DNA of 5,358 nt from CBDUQP01 sp965369385 (lineage in GTDB: Bacteria; Planctomycetota; Phycisphaerae; SM23-33). Made by a program: the position numbers and the translations under genes. The notes under the pieces are model-generated. The model made no database searches. It saw only the letters and a program-made list of their open reading frames with translations, and was not told where the DNA came from. The stretch spans positions 1-5,358 of the forward strand of contig CBDUQP010000183.1 in the NCBI GenBank assembly GCA_965369385.1, given 5' to 3'. Shown piece by piece: positions 1 through 3,961 of this stretch. Position 1 is the stretch's first letter. Every line of letters starts with the position of its first letter.

Positions 1-2
1 AC

Positions 3-332
3 TACGACGCCTGCAACTTCTATCTCGCCGGCGAAGAGGGCTATCCGCGGGCCTACGAGATTCTCAAAGACTACATCGCCTACGTGCAGGTGAAGGACGG
101 TGCCAAGCAGTTGGTGGCCGGTGACGAGGGAAAGATCTGCCGCCTGTGGCAGGACGAATCCGGCGACTATCTGTGCGTACCGTTCGGCGAAGGCGCGGTC
201 AACTTCGACGGTCTTCTCAGGCGTCTGGTGCAGGATGGATACGATGGGTTCATTACGCTCGAACCGCACCTTGCCGACGAGCATCTGGACGAAGGAATCA
301 GCAAGACTTTGGACTACCTGAAGAGGATATAG
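3..332 (+). CDS. Sugar phosphate isomerase/epimerase-like TIM-barrel protein, 5'-truncated by window edge
   Basis: Open from the first in-frame codon in the window (base 3) to TAG at 330-332; 109 C-terminal residues are visible and the start lies upstream. The segment has the layout of the last strands of a xylose-isomerase-like (AP endonuclease 2) TIM barrel. A DACNFYLAGE segment matches the family's 'D-P-x-N-F' strand. IAYVQVKDG matches the strand that usually reads HxKD, and here the usual His is Gln. A 'PFGEGAVNFDGLLRRL' segment is followed by 'DGYDGFITLEPH', whose Glu is the usual C-terminal metal ligand. Family members isomerise or epimerise sugars or sugar acids, or act as hydroxypyruvate isomerase or inosose dehydratase; the substrate cannot be told from this fragment. 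No signal peptide or membrane segment is visible in this part. The dehydrogenase ATG follows 3 nt after the stop, so the two genes are probably co-transcribed. The class assignment is fairly secure and the activity is not. Confidence 0.8.
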   Translation, partial: YDACNFYLAGEEGYPRAYEILKDYIAYVQVKDGAKQLVAGDEGKICRLWQDESGDYLCVPFGEGAVNFDGLLRRLVQDGYDGFITLEPHLADEHLDEGISKTLDYLKRI

Positions 333-335
333 GCG

Positions 336-608
336 ATGAAAGCTGCAATTGCTACCGGAAATGGAATCGAGATACGCGATGTACCCAAGCCTGCCTGCGG
401 CGACGATAACGCGGTCGTTCGCGTGCATCGATCCGCCCTGTGCAACGCTACCGATGTTGAGATAGCAAATGGTACGTTTCCCGAGGGCATGTCGCCCGAG
501 TATCCTCACATTCTCGGCCACGAGTGCGCTGGTGAGGTGGTGGAAGTTGGCAAGAACGTGACTGGCCTGGACGTGCAGGCGACCGGATCGGGTTTTGGTG
601 CCAGATGA
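336..608 (+). CDS. Zinc-dependent medium-chain dehydrogenase, N-terminal (GroES-like) part of a frameshifted gene
   Basis: The ATG at 336 lies 3 nt after the upstream stop, with AGAGG at 322-326 as ribosome binding site. This frame encodes the first ~80 residues of a zinc-type medium-chain alcohol/polyol dehydrogenase. It has a GroES-like N-terminus, the catalytic-zinc segment LCNATD (Cys36), and ILGHECAGEVVEVG with His62-Glu63, the other two recognisable zinc ligands. After TGLDV (residue 80) the frame turns into non-family sequence and stops at TGA 606-608. The +2 frame from 575 onward continues the family pattern (AGDRIG...GAFGEY), so codon 80 appears to have lost one base. The true gene is then 336-1309, about 324 residues. 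Such enzymes oxidise secondary alcohols or polyols with NAD(P)+. The fragment alone lacks the cofactor domain and should be inactive. The cause may be a real mutation or a sequencing/assembly error. Confidence 0.75.
   Translation: MKAAIATGNGIEIRDVPKPACGDDNAVVRVHRSALCNATDVEIANGTFPEGMSPEYPHILGHECAGEVVEVGKNVTGLDVQATGSGFGAR
573..576 (+). other. Probable one-base deletion (frameshift site) in the dehydrogenase gene
   Basis: Frame 336+3n reads ...T-G-L-D-V to base 575 and then loses family character. Frame 575+3n reads A-G-D-R-I-G, the conserved 'vGDRV' turn of medium-chain dehydrogenases. One added base in GTGCA (for example GTGGCA) joins them as D-V-A-G-D-R-I. Both frames are coherent right up to this point, so the lesion is a single recent indel and not a long-decayed pseudogene. 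Confidence 0.7.
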
Positions 609-1309
609 ATGGCGCGTTTGGCGAGTATAACCTGATAACCCCGGCGGACCTTGCTATCGCGAAGCTGGACGATAACGTTTCTTACGATGAGGGCTCGGTT
701 CTTGAGCTGGTCGGCGGGACGATGCGTCTCATGTACGATTCGGGGATCAGGGCGGCCGACAATGTCGCGGTTATCGGCCAGGGGCCGGCCGGGCTCATAC
801 TGCTGCAGGAAGCAAAGCTGCTGGGCGCCCGGGCGACGGTCGCGTTTGATCTGATAGACTCGCGTCTGGAGATGGCCAGCAAGCTGGGTGCCGACTTGGT
901 GATCAATCCCGCGAAGATGTCGCGCGAGGAAATATTGCAGAAGGTGGCTGACGAGATCGGCGAGATTGATCTTGTGGTGGATGCTGTGGGCAACAGTAAG
1001 GGTGCGAATCTGGGTGTCGAGATATTGCGTCCGGGCGGTAACTGCGTGATTTTCGGCCACGCTACCAAAGATCAGAGCATCTCTATGCGCGATATCTGTC
1101 TGAAGAACATCTCGATGCGAGGCTTCGATTGCAGCATGGACCGTACCACGGCCCTACTGAACCTGGCACAGCGAATGGTGTCAGAAGGCAAGCTGCAACT
1201 CAAACCGCTGATAACGCATCATGTGAAGCTGGATAACTTGCAAGATGGCTTGGATCTCTGCCAAGCCAACGCATCTGAAACGCTCAAAGTGATCGCGGAC
1301 ATCGTCTGA
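605..1309 (+). CDS. Zinc-dependent medium-chain dehydrogenase, C-terminal (NAD-binding) part of a frameshifted gene
   Basis: This is the second part of the dehydrogenase begun at 336; the frame is family-like from 575, before the nominal ATG at 605. It opens with GAFGEYNL, the family's 'GAFAEY' motif. A Rossmann fold follows: VAVIGQGPAG is the GxGxxG loop, with Asp in VAFDLIDSR about 20 residues later, which favours NAD+ over NADP+. LVVDAVGN and GGNCVIFGH are typical later strands of the cofactor domain. The C-terminus (LQDGLDLCQANASETLKVI) returns to the catalytic domain. Only a few residues separate GDRIG from GAFGEY, so the Cys-rich lobe (CxxCxxCx7C) that holds structural zinc in many relatives is absent. 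No Shine-Dalgarno precedes 605, but ATG 605 overlaps the TGA of the first part as ATGA. Coupled translation of two pieces is therefore conceivable but less likely than one broken gene. The substrate is unknown; sugar alcohol or aldonate oxidation would suit the neighbouring isomerase. Confidence 0.75.
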   Translation: MNGAFGEYNLITPADLAIAKLDDNVSYDEGSVLELVGGTMRLMYDSGIRAADNVAVIGQGPAGLILLQEAKLLGARATVAFDLIDSRLEMASKLGADLVINPAKMSREEILQKVADEIGEIDLVVDAVGNSKGANLGVEILRPGGNCVIFGHATKDQSISMRDICLKNISMRGFDCSMDRTTALLNLAQRMVSEGKLQLKPLITHHVKLDNLQDGLDLCQANASETLKVIADIV

Positions 1310-1342
1310 GCATATACATCTGCCCAGTTGGCTTGAGGCTCA
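1307..1342. terminator. Possible weak hairpin between convergent genes
   Basis: The gap between the dehydrogenase stop (1309) and the convergent regulator stop (1340) is only 30 bp. TGAGC at 1307-1311 can pair with GCTCA at 1338-1342, with an inner GCC/GGC pairing. There is no clear T-run on either side. It could act as a shared bidirectional terminator, but the stem is short and this is speculative. Confidence 0.2.
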
Positions 1343-2245
1343 TAGTTCGTCGCCGATAGCGCGGACTCGTTTGCGGTAGTCTGAGGCGCTCACGCCGAAG
1401 TGCGACTTGAATCGGCGGGAGAAGTAGGTGGGGTCTTCCCATCCGGATCTCAGGGCGATGTCGCCTATGGGGATGTCGGTATCGGCGAGCATGGTGGCGG
1501 CCAGCTCTGCGCGGTGTCGGGTTAGGTAGGCAGTCGGCGAGATTCCCGCGTGGGCCTTGAACAGTCTTGCCAGATACGATGCTGACATCCGCAATCGGCC
1601 TGCCAGGTCTTGCAGTGTCCACCTGTCGGCGGGTGATTCCTCCATCAGGCGTATCGCCTTGAGCACGAGCAGGTGCTGTCGCTTTGTGTTGCCGGGTGCT
1701 GCCTTGGTGTTGGCGTCAACGCTTCGTCCGAGCTCGGCCAGCAGCAGGGCGAGCAGGGCGATCATGTCAGGACGGTGAGAGTATGACGCCGCGGTTGCGT
1801 CGATAGCGAACATGCGTTCCATAACATCGCGGCATCGTAGAAGGGCGTGGGTGTCCAGTTTGGTGTGGACGGTGCCCTTGCTGTGTGCGGATTCAACATC
1901 CCCCCAACACATGCCCCGTATACGCGGGTCGGCCAGCAGCCATGCAAGCTCATGTTGCAGCAGTTCTGTGCCAAAGCAACACACGCCGCCTCTCATTCTC
2001 TTGCAGTCCTCGTATGTGTGCCATGTGCCGGGGCGAAGCAGGAACACGTCACCTCTGCCGATAGCGTCGCGGCCCCACGCGGTCTCATGGTATCCCTTGC
2101 CCGAGAAGACCATTTGGATCTCCATGAAGTCATGGTCATGACGGTCATGTGTGCCTTCCACAATGGAAGGCATTGCTATGATGGGCGTCGGGCCGTCGGG
2201 CAGTATTTCTTTGCGTGTGAGCGTGCAGGTTCGTTGTGTCACCAT
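1340..2245 (-). CDS. AraC-family transcriptional regulator with N-terminal cupin sensor domain
   Basis: With the ATG at 2245 the protein has 301 residues, normal for AraC regulators. Residues ~30-90 look like a cupin-type sensor: HDRHDHDFMEI, GKGYHE and GDVFLLRPGTWHTYE give the His-rich barrel and the 'pG..H' turn. The last ~100 residues are the AraC DNA-binding domain with two helix-turn-helices. The first is WTLQDLAGRLRMSASYLARLFK. The second is IPIGDIALRSGWEDPTYFSRRFK followed by FGVSASDYR, the classic C-terminal signature. A longer form starting at TTG 2290 is possible, but that codon has no Shine-Dalgarno and the extra 15 codons run across a good promoter ending just before 2245. The ATG is therefore preferred, with GTG 2242 as another option. 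It is divergent from the URO-D-family gene and probably controls it, probably in response to a sugar or related ligand; the ligand is not deducible. Confidence 0.92.
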   Translation of the reverse strand: MVTQRTCTLTRKEILPDGPTPIIAMPSIVEGTHDRHDHDFMEIQMVFSGKGYHETAWGRDAIGRGDVFLLRPGTWHTYEDCKRMRGGVCCFGTELLQHELAWLLADPRIRGMCWGDVESAHSKGTVHTKLDTHALLRCRDVMERMFAIDATAASYSHRPDMIALLALLLAELGRSVDANTKAAPGNTKRQHLLVLKAIRLMEESPADRWTLQDLAGRLRMSASYLARLFKAHAGISPTAYLTRHRAELAATMLADTDIPIGDIALRSGWEDPTYFSRRFKSHFGVSASDYRKRVRAIGDEL

Positions 2246-2251
2246 GGTGTT

Positions 2252-2280
2252 AGTATGGTCGAGAGCTATCAAAATGTCAA
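2252..2280 (-). promoter_or_regulatory. Sigma70-type promoter of the AraC regulator, probably giving a leaderless mRNA
   Basis: On the minus strand, a perfect TTGACA (2280-2275) is followed by a 17-nt spacer and CATACT (2257-2252), a 4/6 match to TATAAT. The transcript would begin about 6-7 nt downstream, at 2245-2246, which is the A of the ATG or the base before it. No Shine-Dalgarno precedes that ATG, consistent with leaderless translation. Alternatively the gene starts at TTG 2290 and this match is chance. Confidence 0.5.
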
Positions 2281-2302
2281 GATGATCCAAGTGTTGTGGC
2301 GT

Positions 2303-2344
2303 TTGGTCCTAACGAAAACAGGGTATACACGCTTAGGATATACA
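2303..2344 (+). promoter_or_regulatory. Candidate promoter/operator of the URO-D-family gene
   Basis: TTGGTC (2303-2308) and TATACA (2324-2329), 15 nt apart, form a sub-optimal sigma70-like pair. A second TATACA lies exactly 15 bp further on (2339-2344). The first -10-like hexamer is enclosed by the inverted repeat TCCTAACG (2307-2314) / CG-C-TTAGGA (2330-2338), imperfect by one extra base. A weak promoter with an embedded repeat, next to a divergent AraC gene, suggests regulator-dependent transcription. The exact start is not determinable by eye. Confidence 0.35.
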
Positions 2345-2373
2345 GATCGCAGGCGTAATAGTCCAAGTATCAC

Positions 2374-2379
2374 AAGAGG
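2374..2379 (+). promoter_or_regulatory. Ribosome binding site of the URO-D-family gene
   Basis: AAGAGG lies 8 nt before ATG 2388. It fixes this start over in-frame alternatives. Confidence 0.6.
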
Positions 2380-2387
2380 TAGCAAAC

Positions 2388-3506
2388 ATGAATCATCTTG
2401 AGCGTTTCCGAGCCGTTATGGAGTACGAAGCCGTTGATCGGTGCCCGAGCTGGGAGCTTGCAGTCTGGGCCCAGACCAAGCATCGCTGGAAAGAAGAGGG
2501 TTTGGATATTAAGTCGCTGCACTGGGACTGGTTTACCGGCGAGGAAGCACTCGGCATGGACCCCAAGGAGTTCATCGCGTTTAACGGTGCGATGCTGCCG
2601 CCGTTTGAACGCCTAGTGCTGGAGTCTGATGAGCGGACCGAGACTGTTCGTCATCCCGATGGGTGTGTGCGAAAATCGCTGAAAGCCGGCTCGGTCAACG
2701 GCGCTTCGGCATGCATGGATACGTTCCTGCGTTTTTCCGTGGAGACTCCTGAAGACTGGCGCGAGGTCAAGAAACGTTTCAATGCGCCGGATCCAGATCG
2801 CCTTGAACCGAACTGGCGCGATAGGGTTGCTGGCTGGCGACAGCGAACCAAGCCGCTGATATTCGGTACAAATTGCTCCACCATGGGCTTCTTTTGGCTC
2901 TCCCGCGTGCTGATGGGGACTGAGGGCGTTTCGTATAACTGGTACGATCAGCCATCGCTCATGCACGAAATCATGGAGTTCTGGGAGAATTTCCTGATCG
3001 AGTCGGCCAGGCCGATACTCGCCGAAACTGACGTGGACTACATCTGCCTTAGCGAAGACATGGCCATGAAGACCGGTCCGCTGCTGAGCCCGCATACCTA
3101 TCTTGAATTCATCTATCCGCACATGAAACGCGTGGTGGAATTCTTCAAGACAAATGGCGTGCATTATGTGGCCGTCGATACCGATGGTAACCCTGAGCCG
3201 CTGATCCCCATGTTGATGGAGGCCGGTGTGGACATTATCTGGCCGCTCGAACGGGCAGCCGACCAGGACCCGGTGAGGCTCAGGAAGAAATACGGTAAGA
3301 GCCTGCGACTTTGGGGCGGCGTGGACAAGCGCGAACTGGCGAAGGACCCTGCGGCCATCGACGCCCACCTTCGCGAGCTTCAGCCCCTCGTGCAGGAAGG
3401 CGGATATGTGCCGACGGTGGATCACGCCGTGTCGCCGGATATCAGTTGGCCCAACTTCCAGCACTACATGAAATCCAAAGCCAAAATGCTCGAAGGCAAG
3501 CTCTAA
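2388..3506 (+). CDS. Uroporphyrinogen decarboxylase-superfamily (MtaA-like) protein
   Basis: 372 residues, the full length for the family. The fold is recognisable from AVDRCPSWEL (residues ~15-24), LIFGTNCSTMGFFWLSRVLMG (~157-176), VDYICLSEDMAMKTGPLLSP (~216-235), the 'YLEFIYPHMKRVVEFFK' helix (~238-254), VDTDGNPEPLIPMLMEAGVDIIWPLE (~263-288), LRLWGGVDKREL (~306-317) and the C-terminal VDHAVSPDISWPNFQHY (~345-360). It is not a true heme-pathway HemE: the N-terminal 'RQAGRY' substrate motif is absent. Nor does it have the HxC zinc motif of MtaA/CmuA-type methyltransferases; Asp264-x-Asp266 follows the corresponding strand, with Asp346-His347 near the end. Relatives act in methyl transfer to corrinoid or other cofactors, or have unknown roles beside sugar-catabolic genes. 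The protein is cytosolic, with no signal peptide or membrane segment. It is divergent from, and probably controlled by, the AraC regulator. Family membership is secure; the reaction is unknown. Confidence 0.9.
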   Translation: MNHLERFRAVMEYEAVDRCPSWELAVWAQTKHRWKEEGLDIKSLHWDWFTGEEALGMDPKEFIAFNGAMLPPFERLVLESDERTETVRHPDGCVRKSLKAGSVNGASACMDTFLRFSVETPEDWREVKKRFNAPDPDRLEPNWRDRVAGWRQRTKPLIFGTNCSTMGFFWLSRVLMGTEGVSYNWYDQPSLMHEIMEFWENFLIESARPILAETDVDYICLSEDMAMKTGPLLSPHTYLEFIYPHMKRVVEFFKTNGVHYVAVDTDGNPEPLIPMLMEAGVDIIWPLERAADQDPVRLRKKYGKSLRLWGGVDKRELAKDPAAIDAHLRELQPLVQEGGYVPTVDHAVSPDISWPNFQHYMKSKAKMLEGKL

Positions 3507-3518
3507 CAGCCTGTTTTT
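3494..3518 (+). terminator. Possible weak intrinsic terminator overlapping the URO-D-family stop codon
   Basis: AGGC (3494-3497) can pair with GCCT (3509-3512) over an 11-nt loop and is followed directly by GTTTTT. The stem is only 4 bp and the loop large, so the call is weak; the T-run just after the stop is the main support. Confidence 0.25.
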
Positions 3519-3627
3519 CAGTAGACCGCCGCTGCCAGCAAGGGCGTACGCATCTGAAACTGTCCCTGCCGTTACGTTGTTGTCGCTATTGCCGTTGCTG
3601 CCTGCCCACCGGAGGATGGATAGTTAG

Positions 3628-3639
3628 CCGGAATTCCGG
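3628..3639. repeat. Perfect 12-bp palindrome CCGGAATTCCGG
   Basis: CCGGAATTCCGG is self-complementary over all 12 bases. It is immediately followed by GACCGGG, a partial repeat of its CCGG core. It may be a short dispersed palindromic element or a protein-binding site. No T-run follows, so it is not a standard terminator. Confidence 0.6.
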
Positions 3640-3672
3640 GACCGGGAACGACAGGAAGCCATATGTATCCCT

Positions 3673-3722
3673 CACAAGGCGTGGTTCGCGGATGGCGCGG
3701 ATGACGCGGGCTACGCCTTGTG
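3673..3722. repeat. 10-bp inverted repeat enclosing a three-unit 9-bp tandem repeat
   Basis: CACAAGGCGT (3673-3682) is the exact reverse complement of ACGCCTTGTG (3713-3722), and pairing extends inward by a further GG/CT with one wobble. The 30-nt spacer contains CGCGGATGG and CGCGGATGA (3687-3704), then a decayed third unit CGCGGGCTA (3705-3713). From memory, GCGGATGACGCGG-type tandem phrases recur in intergenic DNA of several environmental bacterial genomes; I cannot verify that here. Confidence 0.65.
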
Positions 3723-3755
3723 TGTGCGCTGGGGTGGATTCTCTGCCACTGATCG

Positions 3756-3774
3756 GCATGTGCCGGGGACATGC
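3756..3774. repeat. Short hairpin GCATGT / ACATGC
   Basis: GCATGT (3756-3761) and ACATGC (3769-3774) pair perfectly over a 7-nt loop GCCGGGG. The 3' arm and loop overlap the outer arm of the larger element 3765-3840, so the two structures are mutually exclusive. Confidence 0.5.
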
Positions 3775-3840
3775 TCGGCTGCGATAGTCCCGATGTACCC
3801 CGATGTTCTTCGGGATCTTCGACATCGGGACCGTGTCCCC
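3765..3840. repeat. Nested three-stem hairpin element
   Basis: The outer stem GGGGACATG (3765-3773) pairs with CGTGTCCCC (3832-3840) over 9 bp with one G-T wobble. Directly inside on the 3' side is a perfect 10-bp stem, GTCCCGATGT (3787-3796) with ACATCGGGAC (3822-3831). Inside that, CCCGA (3799-3803) pairs with TCGGG (3810-3814) over a 6-nt loop. CCCGATGT also occurs twice in tandem (3789-3796 and 3799-3806), so ACATCGGG can pair with either copy and the fold can switch. No T-run follows. It may be a REP-like dispersed element, a DNA cruciform or a structured RNA; the sequence alone does not decide. Confidence 0.6.
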
Positions 3841-3853
3841 CTCGTGCGACCTG

Positions 3854-3882
3854 TCCGCCGTAGCTCGCAGAGCGAAGGAGGA
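3854..3882 (+). repeat. Imperfect hairpin whose 3' arm contains a Shine-Dalgarno sequence
   Basis: Two 13-nt arms pair at 10 of 13 positions around a 3-nt GCA loop: TCCGCCGTAGCTC (3854-3866) with GAGCGAAGGAGGA (3870-3882). The 3' arm contains AAGGAGG (3875-3881), a near-perfect anti-16S match, 7 nt before ATG 3889. The hairpin would sequester that site in mRNA. A similar CCGCCGTAGCTC...GAGCGAAGGCGG hairpin is familiar to me as a dispersed intergenic repeat in environmental genomes, so the ribosome-binding match may be accidental. Confidence 0.5.
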
Positions 3883-3888
3883 TCAAAG

Positions 3889-3957
3889 ATGCCATGCCGC
3901 ATGCCGATGGGGCGTCACCTGCTTTTAATAGGTATGGTGTCCCCCGATTCTGGCTGA
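3889..3957 (+). CDS. Possible 22-codon leader peptide upstream of the toxin gene
   Basis: The ATG at 3889 follows AAGGAGG with ideal 7-nt spacing and reads 22 codons (beginning MPCRMPMGRH, ending GMVSPDSG) to TGA 3955-3957. The stop lies 4 nt before the toxin ATG at 3962, which has no convincing ribosome binding site of its own, so termination-reinitiation coupling is possible. The peptide itself resembles nothing I recognise and the Shine-Dalgarno lies in a repeat-like hairpin. Treat it as a candidate only. Confidence 0.25.
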   Translation: MPCRMPMGRHLLLIGMVSPDSG

Positions 3958-3961
3958 GCAG

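Larger units (their letters stand above)
3507..3961. other. Non-coding region (about 455 bp) rich in palindromes and short repeats
   Basis: No frame here shows a recognisable protein or family-like composition; frames that stay open do so on either strand without start signals that make sense. The region instead holds a perfect 12-bp palindrome, a 10-bp inverted repeat enclosing a 9-bp tandem repeat, two overlapping hairpin systems, and an imperfect hairpin ending in a Shine-Dalgarno-like sequence. GTGTCCCCC occurs twice (3833-3841 and 3937-3945), and CATGCCG is doubled in tandem (3893-3906). I read it as an intergenic mosaic of short dispersed repeats at the junction between the metabolic genes and the toxin cassette. 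Confidence 0.6.

Noticed and set aside
506..1060. Minus-strand open frames inside the dehydrogenase
   Set aside because: They overlap strongly conserved Rossmann-fold coding sequence and have no motifs or start signals.
2613..3464. A 283-codon open frame antisense to the URO-D-family gene
   Set aside because: It is a shadow of a well-supported conserved gene; the composition is His/Arg-rich with no recognisable domain and no ribosome binding site.
3548..3560. A 13-bp exact match (ACGCATCTGAAAC) to the end of the dehydrogenase gene at 1269-1281
   Set aside because: The match does not extend on either side, and one 13-mer match in 5.3 kb is not far from chance; it is not evidence for a duplicated segment or attachment site.
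3507..3961. CRISPR array, tRNA or Rhs-core remnant in the gene-free stretch
   Set aside because: There are no regularly spaced direct repeats, no cloverleaf with CCA end, and no frame with YD repeats or the RDPxG-type Rhs boundary motif.
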